Source: Geothrix edaphica
GTDB lineage: Bacteria; Acidobacteriota; Holophagae; Holophagales; Holophagaceae
Direction of reading: 5' to 3'
Length of the DNA stretch: 64,000 nucleotides
Assembly: GCF_030268045.1 (NCBI RefSeq)
Contig: NZ_BSDC01000001.1
Coordinates: 992,001-1,056,000, forward strand
The notes under the pieces were generated by a model. It was given only the letters and a program-made list of their open reading frames with translations. It was not told the origin of the DNA and did no database searches. The translations under genes and the position numbers were made by a program. Below are positions 47,903-57,038 of the stretch, piece by piece. Numbering within the stretch: the stretch's first letter is position 1; each line of letters begins with the position of its first letter.

Positions 47903-48421
47903 ATGCTCGATGGCATGTGGAGCGTGGAACCCTGGATTCCCCCCGCCTCGCCGGATCTCGCGCTGCTCGCCATGGAGGCGGCGGACGCGGCCGGCGTGGC
48001 TGCCCTGAGGGCCTGGCCGGAGCTCCGGAAGGGCGGCATCGGATTTGGCGACCTCCCCCCCTTCCTGTGCTGGCGGGGCGCGGCGGAGGGACGCTGGCAC
48101 CTGGTATTGCTGCAGGCCCGGGAAGTCGGTGCCCTGGTTCCCGGAGCCAGGACGACCCCCCTTCCTGCAGGCTGGCTCGACGCGCTGGATCTCGAGGCCC
48201 TGGCCCGCCCTCTGGCCCGCCATCCGGATTTTCCCGGTGGGACTTCGGTCCATGTCGTCCAGCTGCCCGGGGGAGAGACCTTCAGGACCCGCACCTTCGG
48301 CCACCCGGCTCCGGACCTCGTGGCGGAGGTCCTGCGACGCACCAGCCACATCCGGGACTGGCATCCGGCCGATCTAGAGATGGATAAGGGACCCTCGGGA
48401 GCACCCCATGCTGAGCCTTGA
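47903..48421 (+). CDS. Hypothetical protein
   Basis: I do not recognise this protein of about 172 residues. It has no signal peptide or membrane segment; visible features are a Trp/Pro-rich start (MWSVEPWIPPASPD), a predicted alpha-beta core and a polar C terminus. Codon usage is like the neighbours and the opposite strand is not coding. Start choices are ATG 47903 or ATG 47915, neither with a good ribosome site. Its last 14 bp overlap the MgtC-like gene, so the two are probably co-transcribed. It is divergent from bshC. Confidence 0.6.
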   Translation: MLDGMWSVEPWIPPASPDLALLAMEAADAAGVAALRAWPELRKGGIGFGDLPPFLCWRGAAEGRWHLVLLQAREVGALVPGARTTPLPAGWLDALDLEALARPLARHPDFPGGTSVHVVQLPGGETFRTRTFGHPAPDLVAEVLRRTSHIRDWHPADLEMDKGPSGAPHAEP

Positions 48422-49715
48422 TTTCTCCACCTTGAAGGAAGCGGCGATGGCGGTGGCCCTGGGCCTGATGATGGGTCTGGAGCGGGAACGCAGCGGCTTC
48501 GAGCGGAGCCGGGAGGGCCATGGGGAGCCGCTCCGGCGGGAATCGGATCACAGCGAGTCTCTGCACGGCAGCCTGGGGGCGCGGACCTTCGCCCTCCTGA
48601 CCCTCCTGGGCTGGATCTCCGTGAAGGTCGGGGGGGAGGGCCTGGCCCTGCCCATCGCCGTGCAGGCCTTCGCGGCGGTCCTGATCGGCCTCTTCTATCA
48701 CCAGACCAGCTCGCCGGACCGGGGCCTCACCACGGAGGTCGCCGCCCTGGCCGCGCCCCTGCTGGGCATGCTCCTCACCCGGGATGCGCTGCTGGCGGTG
48801 GCCGTGGCGGTGATCGTGACCCTGCTCCTGCTGTCCAAGCCGTGGATCCGGGCCTGGATCCCCCGGCTGCATCGCGAGGACCTGACCTCCGCCATGCAGC
48901 TTCTCATCGTCTTCGCCATCATGCTGCCGCTCCTTCCTGTACGGACGCTGGATCCCTGGGGCGTCCTCTCACCGCAGAAGGTGGGCTGGATGGTGGCGCT
49001 CATCGCGGCCGTGGACTTCCTCGGATATGCCCTCAACCGGGTCCTGGGACCCCGGAGGGGTGCCGTGATGACGGGCCTGGTGGGTGGCCTGGTCAGCTCG
49101 ACTGTGGTGACCGTGACCATGTCCCGGCAGGCCCGGGAGGATCCCTCGTTCCGGAGCTCGGGCCAGGTGGCCGTGATGCTGGCCTGCGCGGTCATGGGCG
49201 TCCGCGTGGCCGTCCTGGCTGGCGTGGTGGGCGGCCTCGACCTGGTCCGTCCCCTGCTGCTGCCCATGACGGCCATGGTGGCCACACTGCTGGGCGCGGC
49301 CTGGTGGACCTTCCGGTCGAAGGCCGACCGCGGGACCGGCACGGAGGAGATGCCCCTGCGGAATCCCTTCCACCTCAAGCGGGCCCTGGGCTGGGGGCTG
49401 GCGCTGGCCACGGTCCTGCTCGTGTCCGCGGCGGCCCGGGCCTGGTTCGGGGACCGGGGCCTGATCCTGACGGCGGGTCTCTCCGGTGTGGCAGACGTGG
49501 ATCCCATCACCCTGGCGGTGGGCAGTCAGATGCACACCAGCGGCCTTCCGGCGGGAACGGCGGTGCTGGCCATCGTCCTGGCCATCGCCGCGAACACCCT
49601 CGCCAAGGCTGGATTCGCCTGGATCTCGGGCGGCCGGGCCTTCGGCCTGCGCCTGACGGCCATGCTGACCGCCTCACTGGTCGCTGCCCTCGCGATGGTG
49701 GCCCTCAGGCTGTAG
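48408..49715 (+). CDS. MgtC/SapB-DUF4010 family membrane protein
   Basis: A polytopic membrane protein of 435 residues with about 11-12 helices. The N-terminal MgtC-type domain carries ALGLMMGLERER and SLGARTFAL, characteristic of MgtC/SapB proteins; the C-terminal half is the DUF4010 domain (GGLVSSTVVT, SGVADVDPITLA). The transported or sensed substrate is unknown; MgtC itself modulates F-ATPase and Mg adaptation in pathogens, which need not apply here. GGAG precedes the ATG. Confidence 0.88.
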   Translation: MLSLDFSTLKEAAMAVALGLMMGLERERSGFERSREGHGEPLRRESDHSESLHGSLGARTFALLTLLGWISVKVGGEGLALPIAVQAFAAVLIGLFYHQTSSPDRGLTTEVAALAAPLLGMLLTRDALLAVAVAVIVTLLLLSKPWIRAWIPRLHREDLTSAMQLLIVFAIMLPLLPVRTLDPWGVLSPQKVGWMVALIAAVDFLGYALNRVLGPRRGAVMTGLVGGLVSSTVVTVTMSRQAREDPSFRSSGQVAVMLACAVMGVRVAVLAGVVGGLDLVRPLLLPMTAMVATLLGAAWWTFRSKADRGTGTEEMPLRNPFHLKRALGWGLALATVLLVSAAARAWFGDRGLILTAGLSGVADVDPITLAVGSQMHTSGLPAGTAVLAIVLAIAANTLAKAGFAWISGGRAFGLRLTAMLTASLVAALAMVALRL

Positions 49716-49718
49716 GTA

Positions 49719-49904
49719 CTATTTCCCGCGGTTGCTCATGCGCGTATGGGCGACGCTGCTCTTGCCCTGGGGGCGGGCAGAAGCCTTGACCATGGGCTTG
49801 GGATGGGAGTCGGCCTTCGGTTTCCCGGCGCTGGCCACGGATACCGGCTTGTCCGCGGCCTGAACCTGCTGGAGGAGATCGGCGGGGACGAGGGGCTTGG
49901 TCAT
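49719..49904 (-). CDS. Small Lys/Pro/Ala-rich protein, 61 residues
   Basis: A short gene with an AGGAG site 7 bp before the ATG at 49904 and a TAG stop at 49719. The product begins MTKPLVPADLLQQVQ, has a low-complexity Lys/Pro/Ser/Ala middle and ends with a basic RMSNRGK tail. No family is recognised. It is convergent with the MgtC-like gene (3-bp gap) and divergent from the aldehyde dehydrogenase. The composition suggests a disordered, perhaps RNA- or DNA-associated peptide, which is only inference. Confidence 0.6.
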   Translation of the reverse strand: MTKPLVPADLLQQVQAADKPVSVASAGKPKADSHPKPMVKASARPQGKSSVAHTRMSNRGK

Positions 49905-50051
49905 GGTGGGACTCCTGTCCTGTGATTCTACCGCAGCCCGCCAGCGGGTCCGCCGGGCGGATGTGACCGCCCTCAAGGCGGGGCGGCGCGAGCCGAGGTT
50001 AATCTGGCTCCAGGCGGGGCGCGGCCCGGGCCTTCCGGGGAGGGGTGGACC

Positions 50052-51383
50052 ATGATGGCGGCGATGGGGAACGGCCTGGTGGAGGCGGCTCTGGAGGCCT
50101 TCGAGGCCTGGCGCGAGGTCCCCCGGCTGGAGCGGCGGCGGCTCATCGAGGCCTGGCTGGAGCAGCTTGGCCTGGTGCGGGAGGAGCTCGCGCAGCTGCT
50201 CACCCAGGAGACCGGCAAGCCGATCACGCTGGCCCGGGGCGAGGTGGGCCGGGCGGAGGCCACCCTGCGGGCCACGGTCGAGGCCGTGGGCGGGTTCGGC
50301 GAGGAGGCCGTGCCCTACGATCTGATGGCGGGGGCCGAAGGCTGCCGGGCGGTGCTGCGGCGGTTTCCCGTGGGGCCGGTCCTGGCGATCACGCCGTTCA
50401 ATTTTCCGGTGAACCTGGCGGTCCACAAGCTGGCTCCCGCCCTGGCCGCGGGGTGCAGCGCCATCTGGAAGCCCTGTCCCCAGGCGCCACGGACCTCGGC
50501 GCTGCTGGGAGAAAGCTTCCAGGCCGCCAGTCGCCAGGTGGGTGCGCCCCGGAACCTGCTCCAGCTGGCCGCGCCGGACCCGGCTGCGGCCGAGGCCCTG
50601 GCGAAGGATCCCCGCATCGCGGCGGTGAGCTTCACGGGCTCCGAGCGGGTGGGGCGACACCTGGAGCAGGTGCTGGCGGGCAAGCGGCTGCTGCTGGAAC
50701 TGGGTGGCAACGGCGCCGTGGTGGTGGACGAGGGCGTGGACGCGGCGGCCGTAGCCCGCCACCTGGCCCCCGCCGCCGTGGCCGGGGCGGGCCAGAGCTG
50801 CTCCAAGGCCCAGCGGATCTACGTGCACCGGAACCTGTGGAACACCTTTGCCCCGGCCTTCGTGGCGGCGGTGCAGGCCCTGCCCGTGGGCGATCCCATG
50901 GATCCCGCCACGGTGGTCGGGCCCCTCATCGACGAGGCCACGGCCCGACGGATGGACGAGGGCCTGGACCGCGCGGTGGCCGCGGGGGCTGAGATCCTGC
51001 TGCGGGGCCCCCGGCAGGGGGCGCTCCTGCCGCCGGCCATCCTCACCGGACTGCCGGAAGAGGACCCCCTCCAGTGCGAGGAGGCCTTCTCGCCCATCAC
51101 GGTGCTGACACCCGTGTCCAGCTTCGAGGAGGGTCTCGACCGGGCGGCCGCCACGCGCTTCGGCCTGCGGGCCAGCGCCTACAGCCGGGACCAGCGGCAC
51201 CTCCGCCTGGCGGAGTCGAAGCTCCGTGCCGGCGGCGTCCTGCTGAACCTGCCGCCGACCTTCCGCCTGGATGCCGCGCCCTTCGGCGGCGTCCGGGCCA
51301 GCGGCAATGGCTTCGAAGGCCCCCGGTGGGCGATGGAGGGCTTCACCGAGGGCCGGCTCATCGTCGAAGGCCCGGCCCTGTAA
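50052..51383 (+). CDS. NAD(P)-dependent aldehyde dehydrogenase
   Basis: A 443-residue member of the aldehyde dehydrogenase superfamily, somewhat short through a reduced N terminus. It has the cofactor loop TPFNFPVNL, FTGSERVG, the general-base Glu in LELGGNG and the catalytic Cys in GQSCSKAQ. It is most like succinate-semialdehyde or glyceraldehyde-3-phosphate (non-phosphorylating) types, but the substrate is not determinable. GGGAGG precedes the ATG. It begins the rightward series leading to pta and purN. Confidence 0.9.
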   Translation: MMAAMGNGLVEAALEAFEAWREVPRLERRRLIEAWLEQLGLVREELAQLLTQETGKPITLARGEVGRAEATLRATVEAVGGFGEEAVPYDLMAGAEGCRAVLRRFPVGPVLAITPFNFPVNLAVHKLAPALAAGCSAIWKPCPQAPRTSALLGESFQAASRQVGAPRNLLQLAAPDPAAAEALAKDPRIAAVSFTGSERVGRHLEQVLAGKRLLLELGGNGAVVVDEGVDAAAVARHLAPAAVAGAGQSCSKAQRIYVHRNLWNTFAPAFVAAVQALPVGDPMDPATVVGPLIDEATARRMDEGLDRAVAAGAEILLRGPRQGALLPPAILTGLPEEDPLQCEEAFSPITVLTPVSSFEEGLDRAAATRFGLRASAYSRDQRHLRLAESKLRAGGVLLNLPPTFRLDAAPFGGVRASGNGFEGPRWAMEGFTEGRLIVEGPAL

Positions 51384-51404
51384 GATTCGACCTGGAGCCG
51401 ACCC

Positions 51405-51755
51405 ATGAACCTCTCCATGCCCTTCCGTCCCGGCGATCTCGTGGTGGTGGTGCTCCACTCCCCGCGGGAGCGGCTGTGGGGACGGATCCTCGGCCTGGAG
51501 GCCGCCGGCATCGCCGTCCGGGGTGTCGACCTCTCCCCCTGGAGCGAAGTCCTGTCCCTGGTCCGCACGGGCCAGGCGGATCAGGTGGCCCTCGGCACCC
51601 GCTTCCTGCCCATGCACCGCGTGGAGACGCTGTACCTCGATGAGGCCAGCTCCGGCGCCCCCAGCCTGGCGGAGACCTTCCTCGACCGCACCGGCCAGGA
51701 CCCCCACACCTTCCTGGCAGACCCACCCTCGTCCCGACACCGGAGGAATCCATGA
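51405..51755 (+). CDS. Conserved-looking hypothetical protein, 116 residues
   Basis: Unrecognised small soluble protein. It has a hydrophobic beta strand near the start ([11 protein letters not shown]), a central [13 protein letters not shown]-like segment and [18 protein letters not shown], suggesting a compact RNA-binding-like or Sm-like beta barrel; this is a guess. It lies 21 bp after the aldehyde dehydrogenase and its stop overlaps pta as ATGA, so it is made together with phosphate acetyltransferase. Confidence 0.75.
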   Translation: MNLSMPFRPGDLVVVVLHSPRERLWGRILGLEAAGIAVRGVDLSPWSEVLSLVRTGQADQVALGTRFLPMHRVETLYLDEASSGAPSLAETFLDRTGQDPHTFLADPPSSRHRRNP

Positions 51756-52756
51756 GCCACGCCAATCACGCCAGCTGGATGGCGCGTTTCCGCGAGCGCG
51801 CCAAGACCCTGAATCGCCACATCGTCCTGCCCGAGGGCCGGGACGACCGCACCCTCCAGGCCGCCCAGCTGCTGCTGGACCAGGCGCTCTGCCGCCTCAC
51901 CCTGCTGGGCGATCCCGCCGACATGGCCAGGCGCGGCTCGGCGCTGGGGCTTTCCCTGAAGGGGGCCATGCTCGTGGATCCCGCCGCCAGCCCCCTGCTT
52001 CCCGAGCTGGCCGGCGCCTACTACGAGCGGCGCAAGGCCAAGGGCATCAACGAGGCCCAGGCCCTCGAGGCGGTGCACAACCCCCTCTGGTTCGGCGCCA
52101 TGCTGGTGCAGAACGGCCACTGCGACGGCATGGTGGCCGGCGCCCTCAACACCACTGCGGAGACCGTGCGGGCCTGCCTCCAGGCCATCGGCCCCGCCAA
52201 GGGCATCAAGACGGTCTCCAGCTTCTTCCTGATGATCCACCCCGATGCCGCCTTCGGCGAGCAGGGCGCGGTGATCTTCTCGGACTGCGCCGTGGTGCCG
52301 GATCCCACCCCCGAGCAGCTGGCGGACATCGCCATCGCCGCCGCCGAGAATGCCCGCAGCGTCATGGGCGTGGAGCCCCGCGTGGCCCTGCTCAGCTTCT
52401 CCACCCGCGGCTCCGCCGAGCACCCCTGCGTGGACAAGGTCCGCGCCGCTCTGGCCATCGTCAAGGAGCGCCGGCCCGATCTGGCAGTGGACGGCGAGCT
52501 GCAGGCCGACGCGTCCCTGCTGCCCTCCGTGGGGCAGAAGAAGGCTCCGGGCTCCGCGGTGGCCGGCCGGGCCAACGTGCTGGTCTTCCCGGACCTCGAC
52601 GCCGGGAACATCTCCTACAAGATCGCCGAGCGCATGGGCGGTTGCGCGGCCATCGGGCCCTTCCTCCAGGGCCTGGCCAAACCCGCCAACGACCTGAGCC
52701 GCGGCTGCAGCCCCCAGGACATCGCCGACACGGTGGTCCTGACGGCCCTCCAGTGA
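51752..52756 (+). CDS. pta: Phosphate acetyltransferase
   Basis: Interconverts acetyl-CoA and acetyl phosphate. At 334 residues it is the short single-domain type. Family motifs are [57 protein letters not shown] and [14 protein letters not shown]. The ATG has a GGAGG site and overlaps the 116-residue gene. purN follows with a GTGA overlap. An acetate kinase is not in the window. Confidence 0.95.
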   Translation: MSHANHASWMARFRERAKTLNRHIVLPEGRDDRTLQAAQLLLDQALCRLTLLGDPADMARRGSALGLSLKGAMLVDPAASPLLPELAGAYYERRKAKGINEAQALEAVHNPLWFGAMLVQNGHCDGMVAGALNTTAETVRACLQAIGPAKGIKTVSSFFLMIHPDAAFGEQGAVIFSDCAVVPDPTPEQLADIAIAAAENARSVMGVEPRVALLSFSTRGSAEHPCVDKVRAALAIVKERRPDLAVDGELQADASLLPSVGQKKAPGSAVAGRANVLVFPDLDAGNISYKIAERMGGCAAIGPFLQGLAKPANDLSRGCSPQDIADTVVLTALQ

Positions 52757-53334
52757 AGCGGATCGCCCTCTTCATCTCCGGCACCGGCGGTAACGCCCTG
52801 AACCTGCTGCGGGCCTGCCGGGAGGGCCGGGTGCCCGCCCTCCCGGTGCTGGGCCTCGCCTCCACCGCCAAGGCCGGCGGCATCCCCCGGCTCCAGGCGG
52901 AAGGACTTCCCACCGTGGCGGTCGTCCGGAAGGAGTTTGAATCGGACGAGGCATTCTCGGAGGCCTGCTACCGGGCCGCCGAGGCGGCGGGGGCGGAGGT
53001 CATCTGCCTCTGCGGGTGGCTGAAGAAGCTGGCCGTCCCCCGCCGCTGGGAGGGCCGCATCCTCAACATCCATCCGGGGCTGCTGCCCAGGTTCGGCGGG
53101 CCGGGCATGTACGGCATGCATGTCCACCGGGCCGTCCTCGAAGCAGGAGAGACCGAATCCGGCGCCACGGTGCACCTGGTGGACGCGGAATACGACCATG
53201 GCCGCATCGTGGATCAGCTGCGGGTGCCCGTCCTGCCCGGCGACACCCCGGAAGACCTGCAGAAGCGGGTCTATGCCGCCGAGATGGAGTTGTACCCGAA
53301 GGCGCTGGCGGCATACCTGGCCGAACGGGCTTAG
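52753..53334 (+). CDS. purN: Phosphoribosylglycinamide formyltransferase
   Basis: Transfers a formyl group from 10-formyl-THF to GAR in purine synthesis. The 193-residue protein has the GAR-binding [11 protein letters not shown] loop, and the catalytic Asn-His-Asp as [17 protein letters not shown], His of HVHRAV and [16 protein letters not shown]. The GTG start at 52753 overlaps the pta stop. Purine genes are not adjacent, so placement reflects a mixed operon. Confidence 0.94.
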   Translation: MKRIALFISGTGGNALNLLRACREGRVPALPVLGLASTAKAGGIPRLQAEGLPTVAVVRKEFESDEAFSEACYRAAEAAGAEVICLCGWLKKLAVPRRWEGRILNIHPGLLPRFGGPGMYGMHVHRAVLEAGETESGATVHLVDAEYDHGRIVDQLRVPVLPGDTPEDLQKRVYAAEMELYPKALAAYLAERA

Positions 53335-53343
53335 ACTGTCGCC

Positions 53344-54738
53344 ATGATCCCCCTCCTCACTGCCGACGAGATGCGGGTTGTGGAGCGCCAGGCCATCGAG
53401 GGCTGGGGCGTCCCATCGCTGGTGCTCCAGGAACATGCGGCCCTCGGAGCCCTGGCTCTGCTTCCCCCGGGGCAGCCGGTCCATGTGCTGGCAGGTCCCG
53501 GTAACAACGGGGGCGATGCCCTGGCCCTCGCCCGGCTCGCCCGCCTGGAGGGCCGCGAGGTCTCGGTGTGGTCCCCCTCCGCCCAGCCCGGCTGGCGTGG
53601 TGACGCCGCCCACCAGGCCCGGCTCTGGAAGGGCCTCGGCGGCGAGATCCGCACCTCCACGGCCCCGGCGGAAGCCATGGCCGTCTGGCGGGGCTGGGTG
53701 GTGGATGGGCTCCTTGGCCTGGGCACCACGCGACCTCTGGAAGGCGCGGCCCTGGCCTGGGTGCGGGCCCTCAACGCCTCAGGTTTGCCGGTGCTGGCCT
53801 TGGATCTGCCCTCGGGCCTGGACCCCAGCGCCGCGGAAATCCCCGGGGAGGCTGTGCGCGCCACGCGGACGGCCTGCTTCGGGCACCGCAAGGTCTGCCA
53901 TGGGCTGATGCCCGCGCGGGAGGCCTGCGGGGACATCACTGTGGTTCCCATTCCCCTGGACCGCGCTCCCCGGGCCGCCCTGCAGCTCCTGGAGCGTCCA
54001 ATCCTCCCGCCGCGGGCCTGGGATGCCCACAAGGGCAGCTTCGGGCACGTGGTCATCCGGGCCGGGAGCCTGGGCATGAGCGGCGCAGCCGTGCTTTCGG
54101 CTCTGGGCGCCCTGCGTGTGGGCGCGGGCCTGGTGACCGTGCTGACCGATCCCGAGGTCCGCGCCGAGGTGGCCGCCCAGGTGCCTGAGGCCATGGTGCG
54201 GCCCTGGCAGGGCACCCTACCCGCCGAGGCCGATGTGCTGCTGGTGGGCCCGGGTGGCATCGACCAGGTGCCCGACTGGGAGGGACCCCTGGTGCTGGAC
54301 GCCTCGGCCCTGAAGGAGGGCGAAGGGAAACGCTGGATGGAGCGGCCCGGCACGGCCATCACGCCCCACCCCGGTGAGTTCGCGCGGCTGTTCCGGCTGC
54401 CCCGTCCGATGCTGATGGACGAGCGCCTAGCCCAGGCCCGGCAGGTGTCCACGGGGAAGCCCGGTGTCCTGCTGCTCAAGGGCGCCCAGAGCGTCCTCGC
54501 CGGCGGTGCCCGCGAGGAGCTGTGGATCAATCCCACGGGCCATCCGGGGCTTGCCACCGGCGGCAGCGGCGACCTGCTGGCGGGGATGGTCGCCGGCTTC
54601 CGCGCCCAGGGGCTGCCCATGCGCGAAGCGGTGGCCGCCGCGGCCTGGTTCCACGGGGCCGCCGCGGATCGCCTCCCCGGCGCCGGCCTGTTGCCGCGGG
54701 ACCTGGCGGACCAGCTTCCGGAGCTGCTGCGTGGCTGA
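53344..54738 (+). CDS. nnrDE: Bifunctional NAD(P)H-hydrate epimerase/dehydratase
   Basis: Repairs hydrated NAD(P)H. The N-terminal NnrE epimerase domain (about 1-210) has the AGPGNNGGDALALARL phosphate-binding region and LDLPSGLDP; the C-terminal NnrD ADP-dependent dehydratase (about 225-460) has ITPHPGEFARL, LLLKGAQSVLA and the GGSGDLLAGMVAGF nucleotide motif. The 464-residue fusion is the standard bacterial YjeF type. tsaE overlaps its last 8 bp, an arrangement conserved across many bacteria. Confidence 0.95.
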   Translation: MIPLLTADEMRVVERQAIEGWGVPSLVLQEHAALGALALLPPGQPVHVLAGPGNNGGDALALARLARLEGREVSVWSPSAQPGWRGDAAHQARLWKGLGGEIRTSTAPAEAMAVWRGWVVDGLLGLGTTRPLEGAALAWVRALNASGLPVLALDLPSGLDPSAAEIPGEAVRATRTACFGHRKVCHGLMPAREACGDITVVPIPLDRAPRAALQLLERPILPPRAWDAHKGSFGHVVIRAGSLGMSGAAVLSALGALRVGAGLVTVLTDPEVRAEVAAQVPEAMVRPWQGTLPAEADVLLVGPGGIDQVPDWEGPLVLDASALKEGEGKRWMERPGTAITPHPGEFARLFRLPRPMLMDERLAQARQVSTGKPGVLLLKGAQSVLAGGAREELWINPTGHPGLATGGSGDLLAGMVAGFRAQGLPMREAVAAAAWFHGAAADRLPGAGLLPRDLADQLPELLRG

Positions 54739-55165
54739 CCGCCACCTCGCCGACGATCTGGCCACCGAGGCCCTGGGCGAAGCCCTCGCCCGGCTCACGC
54801 CCCCCGGCGGAACCTGGCTGCTCCGCGGGGAGCTGGGGGCCGGCAAGACCACCTGGACCCGGGGGTTCCTGCGCGGGCTGGGAGGCGACCCGGACGAAGT
54901 GGCCTCGCCCACCTATGCCGTCCTCCACCGGTACGAGCTTCCCGAGGGCCGGCTCTTCCACCTGGATCTCTACCGCCCGGGCCCGGAAGGCGCCTGGACC
55001 CTGGGGCTGGAGGAGGCCATCGGCCCCTTGGACCGGCTGGTGGTGGAGTGGGCGGGATCAGATGGTCCCTGGCCCACGGCCTGGGTGGCCGAGCTGTCGC
55101 TGGTCCCCGAGGGCGGGGGGCGGCGGGCCGAATGGACACTGCCTGACGAATCAGCCCGGCGATGA
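54731..55165 (+). CDS. tsaE: tRNA threonylcarbamoyladenosine ATPase TsaE
   Basis: P-loop ATPase of the t6A37 complex with TsaB and TsaD. The 144-residue protein has Walker A GELGAGKTTWTRG, the PTYAVLHRYE switch region, FHLDLYR and the VVEWAG late motif. The start is GTG at 54731, inside the end of nnrDE, with GGAG 7 bp upstream. TsaB and TsaD are not adjacent. Confidence 0.93.
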   Translation: MADRHLADDLATEALGEALARLTPPGGTWLLRGELGAGKTTWTRGFLRGLGGDPDEVASPTYAVLHRYELPEGRLFHLDLYRPGPEGAWTLGLEEAIGPLDRLVVEWAGSDGPWPTAWVAELSLVPEGGGRRAEWTLPDESARR

Positions 55166-55171
55166 TGGGGC

Positions 55172-56470
55172 ATGACTCTTCCCCTGGTGGTCTCCCTTCT
55201 CGCCTGCCTGGCCGCCCTCCTCGCGCTTGGGGCGGTCCTGCGGCGGAGCCGGACTGACCCGGTCCCCTTCGAGGCCCTGCGGCGGCACGCCGAGGAGCTG
55301 GCTTCGAGGAACCGGTCCGAATCCCACCAGGCGCTGATCGCCCAGCTCCGGCCCCTGGCGCTGGAACTTGGCGAGCTCCGGACGGCCCAGGCCGAGAAGT
55401 TGGGGGAGGGCTTCCGGCAGCTCACGGCCGCCGTCCAGGAGGCGCTCCGGGCCTCCCGGTCCGAGCAGGGGGCCCAGCTTGGGCTGGTCCAGCAGCAGGT
55501 CCAGCAGCGGCTCGAGACCATCCAGGCCTCGAACGAGGCGAAGCTCGAGCAGATCCGCCGCACCGTGGACGAGCAGCTGCACGAGGCGCTGGAGAAGCGC
55601 CTGGGGGAGAGCTTCAACCTGGTGGCCCAGCGCCTGGAGCAGGTGCAGCGGGGCCTGGGCGAGATGCAGGGGCTGGCCCAGGACGTGGGCGGTCTCAAGC
55701 GGGCGCTGACCAACGTGAAGGCGCGCGGAGTCCTGGGTGAGGCCCAGCTGGGGGCCCTGCTGGAGCAGTTCCTGTCCCCCGGGCAGTACCAGGCCAATGT
55801 CCATGTGCGGCCGCGGTCCCCGGAGGTGGTGGAGTTCGCGGTGAAGCTCCCCGGGCCCGAAGAGGGCGGCACGGTCTGGCTGCCCATCGACGCCAAGTTC
55901 CCGCTGGAGGACTACCAGCGGCTCATGGAGGCCTACGAGGCGGGCGACCTGGTGGCCGTGGAAGCTGCCGGGAAGGCCCTGGAGGTCAGGCTGCTCTCCC
56001 AGGCCCGCGACATCCGCGACAAGTACATCGCCCCGCCCCACAGCACGGACTTCGGCCTGCTCTTCCTCCCCTTCGAGGGGCTCTACGCAGAGGTGCTCCG
56101 CCGCCAGGGCCTCTTCGAGCGGTTGCAGCGGGAGTGCAGGGTCATCCTGGTGGGCCCCACCACCCTCACAGCCTTCCTCAACAGCCTGCAGGTGGGCTTC
56201 AAGACCCTGGCCATCAGCCGGCAGACCAGCGAGGTCTGGAAGGTGCTCGGGCACGTGAAGGCCGAGTTCGGGCGCTTCGGCGGGGCCCTGGCGGCGGTGC
56301 AGAAGAAGCTGGAGGAGGCCAGCGGGAAGCTGGGCGATGTCTCCGCCCGGCGGGACCAGATGGAAAAGAGGCTGGCGGGGGTGGAGGCGGCGCCAGAAGC
56401 CGGCCCCGTGGGCCTGCCGGTGGATTCCCTGGAACCATCAATGCCTTATTTATCCAAAGCGCCGGAATAA
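55172..56470 (+). CDS. rmuC: DNA recombination protein RmuC
   Basis: A 432-residue RmuC-family protein, limiting rearrangements at inverted repeats in E. coli. An N-terminal membrane helix (about 3-23) precedes a long Gln/Glu-rich coiled coil (about 35-180) and the RmuC nuclease-like domain with LPIDAKFPLEDYQRL, LLFLPFEGLYAEVLR and GPTTLTAFLNSLQVGF. The spacing to tsaE is 6 bp. The ribosome site is weak. Confidence 0.93.
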   Translation: MTLPLVVSLLACLAALLALGAVLRRSRTDPVPFEALRRHAEELASRNRSESHQALIAQLRPLALELGELRTAQAEKLGEGFRQLTAAVQEALRASRSEQGAQLGLVQQQVQQRLETIQASNEAKLEQIRRTVDEQLHEALEKRLGESFNLVAQRLEQVQRGLGEMQGLAQDVGGLKRALTNVKARGVLGEAQLGALLEQFLSPGQYQANVHVRPRSPEVVEFAVKLPGPEEGGTVWLPIDAKFPLEDYQRLMEAYEAGDLVAVEAAGKALEVRLLSQARDIRDKYIAPPHSTDFGLLFLPFEGLYAEVLRRQGLFERLQRECRVILVGPTTLTAFLNSLQVGFKTLAISRQTSEVWKVLGHVKAEFGRFGGALAAVQKKLEEASGKLGDVSARRDQMEKRLAGVEAAPEAGPVGLPVDSLEPSMPYLSKAPE

Positions 56471-56525
56471 TTCACTTCACAAATCCCCGGATTGCCTTAG
56501 GATACGGGCCAATCCAGGGGGTGTG

Positions 56526-57032
56526 ATGCTGAAGGGACGGGAACGTCACGGCGTGGGTGAGGTGATCGCCGTGGACCGGAACTACGTCCCCATGCAGGAA
56601 GTGAGCCGGAGGCGGGCCCTCTGCGCCGTGGTGGCGGGCCGCGCCCACGTGCTCAACCCGGCCACCTTCGAGCGCCACCGGAACCTGGATGGCCGCCTCG
56701 AGCTCATCATCTTCCCGCACGCCCAGGCCTGCAGCGACTCCAAGCTCCTCATCGGCCGCCTGGAGCGCCGCGTGCTGCGCCGGGACCACTACCTCTGCCA
56801 GTACGAAGGCTGCCAGCGGAAGGCCACCACGGTGGATCATGTGATTCCCCTCTGCCAGGGCGGGTCCACCACCTGGCAGAACCTGGTGGGCTGCTGCCTG
56901 CCCTGCAACCAGATCAAGGGCGGCCGGACGCCGGATCAGGCCGGCATGGTCCTCAAGCGCCAGCCCAAAGGCCCCCGGGCCCACCTGTTCGAACGCTTCG
57001 AGGAACTGCTGAAGCGGGCGAGCGCGGCCTGA
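56526..57032 (+). CDS. HNH endonuclease
   Basis: A 168-residue HNH-family nuclease. The nuclease core has the zinc-binding CQYEGCQRK and CLPCNQIKGG pairs flanking the catalytic TVDHVIPLCQGG and WQNLV. The N-terminal 85 residues (VIAVDRNYVPMQEVSRRRALC) match the stand-alone HNH proteins that are widespread as single chromosomal genes. A function in repair or restriction is unproven. AGGGGG precedes the ATG. It is last of the rightward series, convergent with pabB. Confidence 0.9.
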   Translation: MLKGRERHGVGEVIAVDRNYVPMQEVSRRRALCAVVAGRAHVLNPATFERHRNLDGRLELIIFPHAQACSDSKLLIGRLERRVLRRDHYLCQYEGCQRKATTVDHVIPLCQGGSTTWQNLVGCCLPCNQIKGGRTPDQAGMVLKRQPKGPRAHLFERFEELLKRASAA

Positions 57033-57038
57033 AGTCCT

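Noticed and set aside
56526-57032. HNH nuclease as part of a phage-defence system
   Set aside because: It is a stand-alone housekeeping-type HNH protein after rmuC; no methylase, helicase or other defence partner is adjacent.
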